A stretch of 64,000 bases of DNA, taken from assembly GCA_963573385.1 (NCBI GenBank), contig CAUYLG010021636.1, positions 62,001 to 126,000 of the forward strand, written 5' to 3'. The translations under genes and the position numbers were made by a program. This document shows positions 1 to 13,060 of the stretch, one piece after another; position 1 is the first letter of the stretch, and the number at the start of each line of letters is the position of its first letter. The DNA is from Cacajao melanocephalus. Taxonomy: Eukaryota > Chordata > Mammalia > Primates > Pitheciidae. The notes under the pieces are model-generated. The model saw only the letters and a list, made by a program, of their open reading frames with translations. It did no database searches and was not told the DNA's origin.

Positions 1-420
1 GTTGAAAAAAACAATAGAGCATCTCCTCTATGATCCCTTTTGTTTGGTCTCTGACTTTCATTTTGCATTGAAGTGAAATATAAATGACCCGGCATACAGA
101 CTCTGTGTTTTATTAAAGGTTACAGGTCAAGCCATGTAAAATCTGAGGCCAGAGAGGCCATTTTATCAACTGCATAAAAACTGAGAGAAAGAGGTTGACT
201 TCAGGGTATTTTTAGCCATTGTAAAACCACATATTCAGCTAACCACAGATTCAGCAAGCCAGAGTAAAAGCTTGGAGGGAAAATGTAGCATATGGGGGCT
301 TGTCAAATATAAGTCCCAAATCTGTGCTTGAAGCTTTTGGCAGAAGTTGTGGATTTAAAGAAACCCCAGAAGTAGTTTAGTTAGAAAGAGTCCTCTTCCA
401 TTTCTTCTGAAAGTGCAAAG
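1..420. other. GRM1 intron, no recognised element
   Basis: AT-rich intronic sequence with no repeat family that I recognise and no long open frame. Confidence 0.6.
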
Positions 421-572
421 GTCTCTCTCTCTCTCTCTCTCTCTTCCCTTTTCTCCTTCCTTTTTTCTTTCCCTCCTTCCTTCCTTTCCTTCCCTCCCTT
501 CCTCTCTCCCTCCCTGCCCCCTCTTCCCCTATCCTCCCTTCCCCTTCCCTTCTTCCTTTTCTTTTTTCCTTT
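421..572. repeat. Pyrimidine-rich simple repeat, (CT)n then imperfect (TTCC)n
   Basis: Starts with about eleven CT units and passes into degenerate TTCC/CCCT sequence. On the gene strand this is purine-rich. Long Lys/Arg/Glu/Gly frames read through it are products of the low complexity. Confidence 0.9.
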
Positions 573-2079
573 TGTAAAGTCACTGCTTGTCATACACTGA
601 TGGATTCTGCATAGCTTTACCCATATATTTCCACTGTTCAAATAGTATTCCTTGATATAATAGCCTATCTCTCTTTGAGTGTACTTAACTCTGCATGATT
701 TTGCTTTAATATGTTATTTTATTGACATCAGGTCACCCATTCTTCACTTTCTATGCAAAGATTTATTTTTTTAATTAAGTTGAGAATTTGTTACAATAAA
801 GTTTTACTCGGTATGATGTTAGCGATGAGATCTCTGGACATCATTGATTCAGGAGGCCTGCCACTTTCCAATTGTACGATTATTTCTTTCAGACTCAACT
901 TTTTCAACCATAAAAATGAGTTGTTGAGAAAGTGTGTGTGAAAATGCTTTCAAATAGCAAAATGCTATTCCAGCCTAAGCCATAAGCCATTGCTATTAAT
1001 ATCCTTCTTTTGAAGGATGAAAAACAAAGACACAGACAAAAGACCCAGATATTTTAAATATCAGTGTGTATTAAGCTAGACTATTTCACAGTATCTCAAA
1101 CATCCCTTCACTTTACTCACTGACTTCGGCCACTTCCCTTACTCAAGAATGTCAATAACTGCTAGTAGAAAATAAACTAGACTTTGTTTTCTATCTCTTC
1201 CAGACTTTTTTATTCAGGTAACAGTGACTTTGAATGGAATTGTCAGGAACAGGTGAGACAAACAGTCAGGTTAGCTGTCTGTGAAGTCGCATGTTTATGG
1301 AGGTTTGGAGGGTAATTTACTTTTTAGCAGAGATAAAATGGTCTGTACAATTCCAGATGGTCAGTCTTAAAAATATAGAAAGCTCATCATGGAAATAATA
1401 ATGCAGCAGCTGTCCAAAGTAATCATAAAGAATGACAGCCACCACTCAAGACCATTTTAGCAGGGTACAGTCTATTTTATGTTGTTTTTATAGATAAATA
1501 ACATAATTTGTGCCTCTGATTGCTTTCCAAAGCCAAATGCATTTTTTCCTCTATTTTCTGAATTTTAATATTTGTTTTTCAGCATTTGCTCATAGGAAGG
1601 GAGAATGGAGCTCTGAGTATGTGTGTAGGCTCTCTGTAAATGGAAATTTTTTCCACCCTTCCTTTTAACACATGCGTGTACATTAAAACTCTTTTTATAT
1701 ATGTACAATGCAGTCTTTTCATATATATGTAAAATATTGCTTCATTTCAAAATTGTTAATTATTAAGATTCTCAAGCTAGTAAGAGACTACAGAGAGTGA
1801 TTTAATAACGTTCAGTTTAGTTACCACCACAGATTTGTCAAATATGAACACTTTGCCTTATTAAAATCTTCTTTCTTTTGAAAATATTAAGGATATGTTT
1901 GAAGCTCTCTGTATGTTATTCTAAATATGACTCTTCTCCATTTAAAGAGACAAATTGGTGTGTATTATCATTGGCATATTTTAATGCTTTTACAACGTGT
2001 ATATTCCTATGTGTTAGCAAATAATACACGATACTGTTTAGCATATTCTATTTCATATACTTGATATTACACTACATTT
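573..2079. other. GRM1 intron, unassigned sequence
   Basis: AT-rich sequence without a clear repeat signature. It is probably very old decayed repeat or unique intron. A small 62-codon frame at 753-941 has no recognisable product. Confidence 0.5.
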
Positions 2080-2480
2080 CCATTCAACAATTTCCCTTTT
2101 TACACAATATTATGTTGGTAGGTATAACTCTAGTTTTTCACTTAAACTAAATTGAATAAATACCACACTATATAAAATAATGCATTCTCCTGCTAATGGC
2201 CATTTAGGTTGCTTCTTACATTTTGCTATTTTATCAATGTTGCAATAAACATTTTTGCACAAACGTGGGCGATTTTTTTCCCATGATATTTACTTAGAAC
2301 TAGAATTGGTGCATTGTTGAGGATGCACATTCCTCTTTCTTATATGTTACCAAATTGCTCTGCAAAGTTCTTGCACAATTTACGCTAGTGTATGAGGTTT
2401 TTAGACATTTTTAAAATTAACTTTTTACTATGGCAATTTTCAAAGATAATAGATGTTGTCGGTGTGGTGCATACTTTATA
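2080..2480 (-). mobile_element. Old L1 fragment (L1M-like), end of ORF2, minus strand
   Basis: The plus strand reads as the complement of the L1 ORF2 3' region: an ATTTAGGTTGCTTC motif, then GTTGCAATAAACATTTTTGC, then a degraded ACCAAATTGC block. Heavy divergence places it among the older L1 families. Confidence 0.65.
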
Positions 2481-3537
2481 AAACATCCCATCAGTCTTTT
2501 CTCTGGTGGTTTTAGCAGCCATTAATTATCAGAGTGTAGATAAATTATTTTATTATAAGACTACAAAGTGGTGATGCAATTTTACATACTTTTTGTATCT
2601 GTCAACTCTATTTCCCTTCTAAGGAAGAACTTTCCCTCATCATCTGTTTAGTTCCTCTGAGACAGAGTTCAAACAGAAAATGCAAGGCAAATAGGTGATT
2701 CTTTTCCTTTATTTACCACTGTTCAGAATCCTGAGTAGGTTTTCTAACATTCTCCAATAGTGCATCACATGCAGGTCTGCTTCTATTGTCTGTTTCTGTA
2801 GGTTTTCCAGTTATATGGCACTATCTCTTGGCATGCCTAACAGTATTTTATATCAAATGAGATTCTGTGTACATGTAAAATAATATTATGTAGAGGCCCT
2901 AGAAAGGGCGATCTTGCTTTACCATTTTCTCTGCTAAGTAGAGGGGTACTGATTAACTTAATCCAACCAGTGACTGAACTGAGTCACAGTCATTTTACAA
3001 TTTTGATAAAAATCAGTCTACCATAGGGCATATCCCTTGAGGACATTCAACAGAAAGCCTGGCTGTGCACTACTGCATTTCATCTGGTGGGTCTTTCTCT
3101 CTGTTCCCTGCTTTTCAAATACTTTCTATTTAGGTTTTTTGGTCTTCTTCTGCAGATAATTTCAAAATTAAGAAAATACCTTGACAGGAAACCTTGATCA
3201 TGTGTTTTAGTGACTTTGAGTCTTCAGTTTTGTTATTTTAGCTTCACATGATTACTAAAAGAAGTGTTTTTGAGCTCTCTCTAAAGATGAGTCTGTCTCT
3301 TAGCACTGGGGAACTCCATGGAAACCTGTTCTGTATGTCAGATGTTTTCAGCTTATCTGTTAATCTTTCTGACTCGCCCAACTGCAGACATTGGCAAATG
3401 TGTTAAGGGAGAAGCTGGACCTGTGGTGAAGCTTCTCTGGCCTTTCATTTCCTTACCCCAGTCCTTTGTGATCAAAAGATTTCCTGTTTTCTCTGCTCCT
3501 TCCATTGATTCTCTGCCTGGACCAAGCCTGGAAACTC
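2481..3537. other. GRM1 intron with one copy of a 25-base exact repeat
   Basis: Otherwise unassigned. Positions 2738-2762 are identical to 6002-6026; see the findings. Confidence 0.5.
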
Positions 3538-3922
3538 AGGGATGTGGTTTGCTGTGTGTCCCCACCCAAATCCCATGTTGAACTGTAATCCCCATGTGTT
3601 GGAGAAGGGGCCTGGTGGTAGGTGATTGCATCATGGAAGCAGGCTTCCCCCTTGCTGTTCTTGTGATAGCAAGTGTGCTCTCACAAGATCTGCTTGTTTG
3701 AAAGTGTGTGGCACTTTCCCCTTCACTCGCTGGCTCTCCTGCTCTGCCATGGTAAGACATGCTTGCTTTCCCTTTGCCTTCTGCCATGATTGTAAGTTTC
3801 CTGAGGCCTCCCAGTCCTGACACCTGTTAAGTCTGTTGAACTGTGGGTCAATTAAACCTCTTTTCTTCATAAATGATCCAGTCTCAGGTAGTTCTTTATA
3901 GCAGTCTGAGAATGAACAAATA
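3538..3922 (+). mobile_element. Solo MaLR LTR (MST/THE1 type)
   Basis: Contains the ordered blocks of MST/THE1 LTRs: TGTGTCCCCACCCAAATCC, GGGCCTGGTGGTAGGTGATT, GCCATGATTGTAAG, CAATTAAACCTCTTTTCTTC and a final GTTCTTTATAGCAG block. No internal region or partner LTR is adjacent, so it is a solo LTR left by recombination. Frames in both directions through it are not genes. Confidence 0.85.
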
Positions 3923-6059
3923 CTTTCAGCCTCCAGATAGTGCCCTGAATTGGCAAATGCCCCCACGGAAATGCTATTGCAGACAATTGGCTCACTTTTC
4001 AGTTCTCTCTCTGAAATTTTAGTCTTATTAATCTTCATCAATTCAGTAGCTTCCTGATGCTGTAAATGAATTATCTTTGTCTTTCCTATTGTTTTTACAA
4101 TTCTTCTTCTTGGGAGCTATTCTGCCACAATCTCTTTCATTCTACCCAAGACAGAAGTCTCATCAGAATTCTTTATTTCTTAATTTTTGCCAAACTGAGC
4201 ATTGTAAAATGGTATCTTAATATTTTTCTTAGTTCTGTTTCTTTGATAAGTTTTGATTCCCTAAAGTATCCTTGGCCTTCGGGATCTTGCATATGTCTCC
4301 TTTACAATTGCAACATGTTCATCAAGTTCTTGTACAATTCACATTGCAATGCATGTGAAATATCTGTACCTCTCCTGTGATCCTTTTTACTTCTTATTAT
4401 ATGTTATTCATGTTAATTCTAATCTCCCATAAGCCATAATCTCTAAAGACTGACATAATTTATGTCAGAATTACCTTATGTGTCACCTTATTCTGCTTTC
4501 ATATGACCCAATATTTTCAAATAATTAAGAAAACCATAGAATTTCTCATGCAAACCTATTACTTTTAAGAGTGAAAGAAGTGGTCTTTATAATTATGCCA
4601 TTAAAAAAGGCATAAATTGGGACTGCCTGTTTATGCAAAGACATATGGCCATTCTACTTATTATAAGTGTTAAATGAATAATTGAATAAATCAAAACAGA
4701 ATATAGAAATATTCTTAATATGAATATTAGCAAGAAATAGTTTTGAGCTTCTCTATTACTTTAGCAATTGCAGGTATAGAAAAAGCAATTATTTTTATTA
4801 CAAATTCTTAAATTAATTTTAATATTTAATATCCCCAGGGAAATTTAAATTTTAAGAAAATTTAGTAAAAATAATGTGTATATATATGCATGTATGTATA
4901 TGTGTGTGCATTAAAATGAGGATATATATTAAAATATCAATGGTGATTTTTCTTTCTAGATATAATTGTAAGTAATTATTTAGCTTCCTTATGCTTCCCA
5001 ATATATTCCAAATTGTGCACTGTAAATATTTATTATTTTTAATATAAAAATAAGCAAAAACTTACAAAAATAAATTTATCATGACCTAATAATTCAGAGT
5101 ATGATTTCTTTTCCTCTTAGCTTTATCCCAATAACTAAGATACTACATATACTACATGGGGACTGCACATATATTTTCTTTTGCTTAAAAAAATATAATG
5201 TAAATATTCTAAAACTATATGTTAAAATATCTGAGCAGCTACTAAGGAGCCATGCCAAATTTAAATGATAGAATTTGACACAGTACTAATATTTTTTAAG
5301 TTAATCGCTACTGAAGTATTCCTTATTTCAGAATTCTACAGTACAGTTAGTACTTTTCATATTGTAAATACATTATTTAATTTACATACATTTTAAGTGT
5401 TCGGTCTCACATACAGGAATCTTTTCTAATAAGAAACAGACGCTCAGAATTAGGAGGGAAAAAAAGGCAAACCAAGTTACACGAAAGAGAAAATAGCCTG
5501 CTGTGCTTCCAGATAGACTTTAGATGACAGACTGCCAAAGTGAGACTTTTTATTATCTTACTTTGATTTATCACAGAGGGAGAGAGAAAAGGATGATGAA
5601 AACAACTTGCCAAAAGTTAAAATTTTTACCTCAGGATGTTTTGGAAATAATTACTTTGTAAGAAGCTTAAAACTGAAGATGATGTAATGATAATTATAAA
5701 GGACTTATAATATTAAAACCTAAAATTTTGTGAGGATTCTAAAATTCTTGGCTATAGCACTAATGTCAATATTAGATACATGTTTCCAATAAGGTTTATT
5801 TTACCCTGCTATTTCTCTTTAAACAGAGGCATTTTGAAGGTATTAAGCAGAAGCATTAATACCTTCATGTCATCACACATGGAAACTGAAAAAGAACTGA
5901 ATAAGCAATTATCATACAATTTCTCTCATAGTATTACTAGTATAATCACCATAGCCCTAAAGAACATCGTAGCCACATCATAGCCTATTGAGAAAGGCAT
6001 TGGTTTTCTAACATTCTCCAATAGTGTTAAGTGGTACCTATAATATAAAAGGCAGGGAT
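3923..6059. other. GRM1 intron, AT-rich, unassigned
   Basis: Very AT-rich, with a short TA/TGTA microsatellite near 4874-4912. The second copy of the 25-base exact repeat lies at 6002-6026. No gene is seen. Confidence 0.5.
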
Positions 6060-6627
6060 TCAGATTGATATAAGAAGACTTCTGCTTTCAGCTAATATGT
6101 AGTAGCCCAGGGAAACTAACTCTCCCACTGAAGACAACAAGATAAACCAGATAAAATATTTTTTAAAACACTGGAAGACATTGAGAAGTTGTCATGGCAA
6201 CCAGAATCCAACGGATCAATAAATCGGAAGAAACAGGACTTCAGAGAGGTAAGCAGATCATCTTTAAGCTATATTTCTCCTTGGGATTTTTGGTGATTCT
6301 TGATACAAGACAACAGACTGAGAATCCAGGCAGAGGTTCTTAACTAAGAGGTAAAGAAGCAAGGAAAACTTTTGATACATTCACAGGACTGTAGACATAA
6401 AATTTTGAACTCAAGTGCTCCAAGGCAGCTAGAACTTGAGGAACCAAGATCCTGGAGAGAGGGAAGCAAAGAAAAGTGTGACTGACACTTGGTGGTTTCC
6501 CTCTAGAGAAATTATCAAATTTTTAGGCTACACAAAGCACAGGATACAAAACTAAGCAGAAAGCTGCTAAAAGTCAGAGTAAAGTTTCTGGAAGTCTCAT
6601 GGTGCTGAGGAATCAAAATTGGAGTGA

Positions 6628-7003
6628 AAGACTTTCAAAGGATGAGAGGTTCAAGTACAGAATTGGAACCCAGAATCTAAGCCAGGAACCCTGGATAGCT
6701 CTACCCTCAGAACAGGATGCACCAGGTGAAGCAGATCAAGTTTGATAAAACCACAGTCCACGTCAAATCAGCTCAGTCTTTAACAGGATTATAACCAAAG
6801 GAGAAACACCTGGGGATACATAAATATTGATTATGCAAAGCAATCATATTAATAGTAATATAAGATAGAATGTAAGATATGTGTGGAAATAAAATGCAAA
6901 AAAAAAAAGCACAATAGTGATGCAAGATAAATTTAAGTGTTCATGATCCTTGCCTTGCATGGAAAGTGATAAAAGTACTAATTTATTTGAGACTGTAAAA
7001 GAT
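6628..7003 (+). repeat. Direct repeat copy 1 (about 375 bases)
   Basis: Closely matches 7648-8024, from the shared AGACTTTCAAAGGATGAGAG start to the shared TGTAAAAGATT end. By eye, roughly nine in ten bases agree, with small indels. Confidence 0.9.
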
Positions 7004-7647
7004 TAAATTTTTTTTGTAATTTCTATGGTAACCATAAAAAATAAAAGAATGTAGAGCTAACAAATTAATACAGGAGAAAGTTGAATATTAAAATACAAGT
7101 AATTATTATTTTGATTAATATAAGGCTAATCAAAAGAAGGGAAAAAAGATAAAATGAAACATAAATCCAGTAAGATAAACAGAAAATAGTTAAGTGGTAG
7201 ATATAATTATGTCAGCAATTATATCACATGTAAATAAACTAGATATTCTAATTTAAAGATAAACATTATCAGATGGAAAAGCAGAATCAAACTCATAAGT
7301 TTGATTATAAGACACAGTCCTTAAACATAAACACAAAAGATGAAAATAGAAGGTTAGAATGCTAAAAATCAAAGGATGGAAAATGGTATATCACGCAAGT
7401 ACCAAACAAAAATAAAAGTCGTTAGTTATACTAATATCAGACAAAGTGACTCTTTCTAGTAGTCGATAGAAAGGAGAATAGAGGGCTTACATTAGCAATT
7501 CAGGGTTTGATTAATATTTGATGGTAATTCAATATATTTCCCCAGTAATAGAAAAATATAATCATTTTAACTGATACAGAGGAAGATTTTGACAAAATTC
7601 AGTGCCTATTTGTGATCAATTTCCCAGCAAACTTAAAAAAGTCTTCA

Positions 7648-8024
7648 AAGACTTTCAAAGGATGAGAGGTTCAAGTACACAATCGGAACAGAATCTTAGC
7701 CAAGACCCCTGGATAGCTCTACCCTCGGAATAGGATGCACCAGGTGAAGCAGAACAAGTTTGATAAAACCACAGTCCACATCAAATCAGCTCAGTCTGTA
7801 ACTGGATTATAACGTAAAGAAGAAATATGTGGGGATACATAAATGTTGATTATGCAAAGCAATCATATTAATAATAATATAAGATAGGATATAAAATATG
7901 TGTAGAAATAAAATGCATGAGAAAAAAGCACAACAGTGATGCAAGATAAATTTAAGTGTTTCACCATCCTTGCCCTGCTTGGAAAGTGATAAAACACTAA
8001 TTTATTTAAGAATGTAAAAGATTC
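7648..8024 (+). repeat. Direct repeat copy 2 (about 375 bases)
   Basis: Second copy of 6628-7003. It sits inside L1 ORF2-derived sequence: reverse transcriptase blocks lie on both sides (about 7560-7625 and 8035-8100). Confidence 0.9.
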
Positions 8025-8399
8025 AACCTATTAATGGGCATCTCTGAAACCTACAGATAGCATCAAACATAATGCTGAACTTTTTAGCAATGAAAATGAT
8101 GTTCTAGACCTAGAATGGCCAAAACAATCATGGAAAATGAGAACAAAGTTGAAGGACTTACATTACCTGATTTTCAGACTAAAGTTTCAGTAATCAAGTC
8201 AGTGTGATATTTGCAGAAAGATAGATGAATACATGGATAGAACAGAATAGAGGGTACATAATCAGGAGTAAACGTGTTCAGGTGAATATTGACAAAAGTA
8301 CCAGTCATTCAATGAGGGAAGGCAATATTTTAAAAAATTGATTTGGGTGAACTTGACATCTATTTCAAAAAAACAAAAACAAACAATAACCTTGATCCA

Positions 8400-8765
8400 C
8401 TCTATTAAGAACTCAATGTTTCTGCCTCCTCCAAATGTATACATTGAAATCCTAACTCCCAACGTGATGATATTAAGAGGTGGGGCACTCGGGAGTGACT
8501 TAGGTCATGAGGGCAGAGACTTCATGAGTAAGATTACTACCTTTATGAAAGAGACCCCATGGAGCTTTCCAGTGTCTCTGCCAGCTGAAGATACAAGAAT
8601 ACAACAGTCTGCATCCTGAAAGAGGGCCTTTACCAGAACCTGCCCATGCTGGCACCTTATTCTCAGACTTCCATCCTGCAGAACTCTAAAAATTAAGCTT
8701 CTGTGGTATATAAGCCACCCAATCTGTGGATGGCTTTGTTATAGCCACATAAACTAAGACATGTT
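8400..8765 (+). mobile_element. MLT1-type MaLR LTR inserted in old L1
   Basis: Shows the MLT1 order: AAATCCTAACTCCC, ATTAAGAGGTGGGGC, TAGGTCATGAGGGC, GGCACCTTATTCTCAGACTT, and a final AAGCCACCCAATCTGTGG block ending ACTAAGACA. L1 sequence resumes after it. Confidence 0.85.
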
Positions 8766-8784
8766 GGTTATGTACTACAAGATG

Positions 8785-8850
8785 TAATACAGTAATAATG
8801 TAATACAGGAATAATGTATTAGAGTAATAACATATTACAGTAATAAATAT
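8785..8850 (+). repeat. Short imperfect tandem repeat of a TAATACAGTAATAA-like unit
   Basis: Four or so diverged units of about 15 bases, AT-rich, next to the MLT1 LTR. Confidence 0.6.
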
Positions 8851-9959
8851 AAAAGTCAAAACCATAAATCTCCTAGAAAAAACATACGAGAATATCTCTA
8901 TGACCTGGGAATAGGCAAGGTTTCTACACTGAACTATGCATTAACTGTAAAAGGAAAATTCATCAATTGGACTTCATCAAAATTAAATGCTTTTACTCAT
9001 CAAAAAATGCCAATAAGAAATGAAAAGCCAAAGACTGAGAAAAAATATTTGCAATACATAAATCGACAAAGAACTCAAATCCAGATTATACAATTAATAA
9101 TAAAAGGCAAGTGGCCCAATTAAAAAAAAGGGCAAGAATTTGGATAGACATTTCACAAAAGATGGCATAAAGATGGCCAAGAAACACATGAAAAGACTCT
9201 CAAGATTATTAGTCATCGGGAAATTGCAAATGGAAACTATAATTAAATACCTCTCTACACACTCATTAGAGTGGCTAAGATGTAAAAGACTATCAACACC
9301 AAATGAATCACATACATTCTTGGTGGAGGCAAAATGGCAAAAGCATTGTGTAAATTTGTTTGGCAATTTCTTATAAGTTAAACATACACCTGCCTTATCA
9401 TTCAGCAATTTCATTCCTAAGCATATAACCACACTAAATGGAAATATATGTTCATGAAATATTGTATATGTATGTTGATTGTACCCTTATTTCTCATAGT
9501 GAGAGTTGGAGACAACCCATACGTTCATCACCAGAAGAATACACATTGTATATTCATGCAAGAGAACATTACTCAGTAATTAAAGGGAATAAGCCCCTGT
9601 TACATGACAGAACATGGATCAATCTCATGTTACATGAGAGAGAGAGAGACATAAAATAATATCTACCCTATGATTTCATTTTTATTAAGTTCAAGAACAG
9701 GCAAAATTAATATATGGGGCTAGAAATCAGAATAGTGGTTGTCTCTAATTGGAGAGCAGGATAGATTAAAAAGGGACACTAGAAAACTTTCTAGAGCAAG
9801 GGCAATGCTCTAGGTTTTGGTTGTATGTTGGTTTCACAGGTGTATTACACATTTGTAGAATGTATCAGACTATCATTAATATTAACTCATATTACTATAT
9901 GTAATTATACTTCAATAGAAAAATGCATAAAATGAGAGAATAAAAAGGATTAGAGAAAA

Positions 9960-10760
9960 AGTATAAATATTGAAGCAAGCCAGAGATGATTTAATATATA
10001 GATACTAGGAATTCTTGATGAAGAAAACTAAAGCAAGGAAACAAATACTGAAGAGTGTAATTCAATAAAATTTTCCTAAAATAAAAAAAAAAGTAACTAC
10101 ATTAAAAGAGAGTACTGCATTTCTAAGAATACTGACCCAATACAATCAGTACCAATAAATGTTCTAGTAGAATCACTAGAGTTTATAGAGAAAGAAAAAA
10201 AAATATTTTGAATGTCTAAAGCAGTATGTGTTTTATAAGGGAAAAAAACATTATTATAAGATTTTGGGACTGCAAAACTTTTATACTAAATGTAACTGGA
10301 ACAACATATTGAAGATACTTAAGAAAAATAAAATGTGCACCCTGAATTATATCCAGCAAAATTGGCCTTTGAGATAAAGATTGTAGACAAAGTGTTTTCA
10401 ACAAGCAAAATCTAAGTTTTAGTCCTATGAACTTTTCCTGAGAAATCTACTCTAGAATAAGATTATAAGCTTCAGATTACTGAAATAACTACAGAGACAT
10501 CATCATAGGAACAGGAGGTAAGTGTTAAATATAACCTTAATTGTAGAACTAAGATTAAATGAAAGTTGAAAGAAAGATGGTATTGTACTCAGATAATGTA
10601 GATATGGTAAAACTCTTTAAAAAGGAGGAGACAGGAAGGGAGTACGAAATTTGTTTTAATTCCTCTCAGTAGTGAGTGGGTAGTGGTGGTATTAGCAGTT
10701 ATTATAGGACATTTGTATGACTATTGTGGAATAATAAAAATATATACTTATGAGATATTC
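9960..10760 (+). mobile_element. Possible HAL1/L1 ORF1-like fragment
   Basis: The ATTATATCCAGCAAAATTGG block near 10345 followed by a degraded lysine-rich coding-like stretch resembles the end of L1/HAL1 ORF1. The call rests on short blocks only. Confidence 0.4.
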
Positions 10761-11839
10761 TGATTCTCGCATCCATTTTCTTGGGAGCTAGGATTCTTAC
10801 TGTGGGAGAAATGAAATATATATGTAATACATGTTAATACATGAGCTGTCTATGAATTTCTGGTCAGAAAAGCTGAGCATAAATATAATAAGGTAGGTTG
10901 TGGGACACAAATTTTGGGCTGATTCTTAAAATCTACTTACTACATAATTCATTATCTTAGAACACTATGATGCTATATGAATGCAGCATGTTCATGGGTA
11001 GTATGATAAGCAGAATGTGGGTATTGTGGTCTCTACTGCAGAGTAAAATAAACTGAACTCTGCAAAAAATGAAGGTAAATGTGAAAAACATGATGAGCTG
11101 CCATGAACCCCAAAGAGTGCACATTCTTAAGGAAAAGTTTTCCAAGGACCAGCCAGGATCTGGCTCTCAGTTTTGCTGCCATCCTTCGCACTACTCACCT
11201 CTCAGGTCAATCCTAAATGCAGGGCTTGTTTTTGTCTGCCCCCACAAAGTGATATATCAGCCAGGATAAAACTTACATTAAGCAAGTTCATGAAATGAGA
11301 TTGTCACATGCCAGATTCATTCCATTTTCATTTTGCAATGGAAATAACAAACAGTGTTGAAAATACTGCAACATATATCAATAGACTTACAAGGGGAGAC
11401 AAGATGTGACCATTGCTTGTTCACAGGGAGGCAGAAGGAGGGGGTGGAGGGTTACAAAGTTTAATAGTTAAACATTTGATGGCATTAAATGAAGATAGGT
11501 AGGTTCGTCTTAAATTTTTAATGACCCCATTGGTCACCAACCCCTTTACCCTCCTCCACCTTGCAGAGGTCTGTGGCCATTTCCAATATTTGTTTGGGTA
11601 ACAGCTTTTCTATGCTTTTGTGGTTTATCAATGCCCCCTTTTTACAGATCAGTCATGTTTTAGTATGTTTATACATTTATTCTGGTTATAGTTCAACTTT
11701 TATAGGTCTTGGAGCCCAATAATCCTGAGGCAAAGGCATGTATCTGTTGGCTCTGTGTAGATATTAACATTGCATTTTTTTTAGCAATTTTACTTTCACT
11801 TTTGTTCTTAAGTATTTGTGTTCACTGTCTTCAGCCCAC
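10761..11839. other. GRM1 intron, unassigned
   Basis: No recognised element. Small frames only. Confidence 0.5.
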
Positions 11840-12445
11840 CTGTCAAAGCCAGAAGTCAGGCCACTGTAATCTCTGCCCTGGAAACCTGCTCTGTGACCTG
11901 AGTAGCTTCTCATTGACCAGAAGATGAGGTCCAAGCTCATAAGGCTTCCTCTAACTAGTTCCTGAGTGATCTGGCCCTAGTGACCTATCCAGTCTTGTCT
12001 CAGTATGTTTTCCTTCTTTCTTTTACTACTTACTCTTGCTCCAGGCATCCTGGAATTGCTTCATTTCCTTTATCTAGTAGTGCTTTTTTTTCCTCTTTAA
12101 ATCCAGATTCTCTGACTGCTGTATCCCATCAGCCTTCCTCCTTTCCTAACCAACTCCATCTTCTTCTTCAGAAATCTTAGCTAGAGCAATGCTTCCTGGA
12201 AACATTTCCAGCATTCTTGGACTGGTTAGAGACTTCTAATAACACTCCTGTAACACCTGTACTTCTTCTCATAGACACACTCACCACGCTTGTATTACCT
12301 TGTCCAATGCCTGATCTACTAGCTAGATTTCAATTTCCAGAAAGTCAGGAGCCAGGTCTGCTTGTTCACCACTGCAGTTGTCCCATTGCCTAATACAATT
12401 AGGTGCTTGAAAGTTGTTTATTGAATGAATGATCAACAGTATTTC
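11840..12445 (+). mobile_element. L2 fragment with 3' end
   Basis: Pyrimidine-rich L2 3' sequence with CTGATCTACTAGCTAGATTTC and AGTCAGGAGCCAGGTCTGC-like blocks. It ends in the L2 hallmark: TTGCCTAATACAATTAGGTG, then TTTATTGAATGAATGATCA. Confidence 0.75.
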
Positions 12446-12639
12446 TCTTCTGGATCTTAAGAGGTATGTTTCAACCCTTGAAACCAAGCCTATAATTCTA
12501 ACCATCCTAGCAAAAGTGATTTTATACTAGGATCAGCCCTGAAATAACTTTGGGCTTCACATGCTCGGAGCTAAACAAATATTCCTTGTAAAGAATACCA
12601 ACTCTACTGAGACCTTTTTTTCTTCATTTTCCTAATAAG

Positions 12640-13060
12640 CTGTGGTCTTGTTTGCCTCCAAATCTCTTTACACTGTGGTCCCTCTGCCTAAAATACTCTC
12701 TCTGCACTTTCCCAAACTTAACCCCCTCATACTTAATCTCCTTCTTGGTCCAACTAACGGGAACTATTGTTCATAGAGCTTCCTGACCTTCCCTGCCTCC
12801 AAGGCCTTTACTAGAGGCCCTCTCTGTGCCTCCCAAACATTCCCTACTTCCTCTGTTGTAGAACTTCACCTTGTCACATTGTCATGGCCAGGTTTCTTGC
12901 TGGTATGCCTCTACTCCACTCCACTCCACTCCACTCCACTCCACTCCACTCCACTCCACTCCACTCGAAATTCTGTAAGATCACAGACTGTGCTATTTTC
13001 TTTACCAATAAATTGTCCACAGTTTGTAAAATAGTTGACTCTGTATAATTTCTTAAAGTA
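12640..13060 (+). mobile_element. Second L2 fragment containing a pentamer array
   Basis: CTCTGCCTAAAATACTCTCT and CCTTCCCTGCCTCCAAGGCC-type blocks are L2-like. The element continues after the array at 12912-12966 with GTAAGATCACAGACTGTGC. Confidence 0.6.
12912..12966 (+). repeat. (ACTCC)n pentanucleotide repeat, about 11 units, uninterrupted
   Basis: A pure run of ACTCC units (GGAGT on the gene strand). Purity suggests recent expansion and likely length polymorphism. Confidence 0.95.

Larger units (their letters stand above)
6060..9950 (+). mobile_element. Old L1 (L1ME/L1M-like), plus strand, interrupted and internally duplicated
   Basis: 5'-type L1 sequence runs from about 6060. ORF2 endonuclease-like blocks appear near 7210-7300 and reverse transcriptase blocks near 7560-7625 and 8035-8330. 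The ORF2 C-terminal region follows at 8860-9400 and a 3'UTR ends near 9930. It is broken by an MLT1 LTR at about 8400-8765. A 375-base block of its 5' portion occurs twice (6628-7003 and 7648-8024). All reading frames are destroyed. Confidence 0.7.

Noticed and set aside
381..641. Arg/Lys/Glu/Gly-rich reading frames on the minus strand
   Set aside because: They are translations of a pyrimidine/purine microsatellite and have no non-repetitive coding sequence.
3631..4041. 136-codon frame on the minus strand
   Set aside because: It runs through a MaLR LTR in antisense; LTRs do not code for protein.
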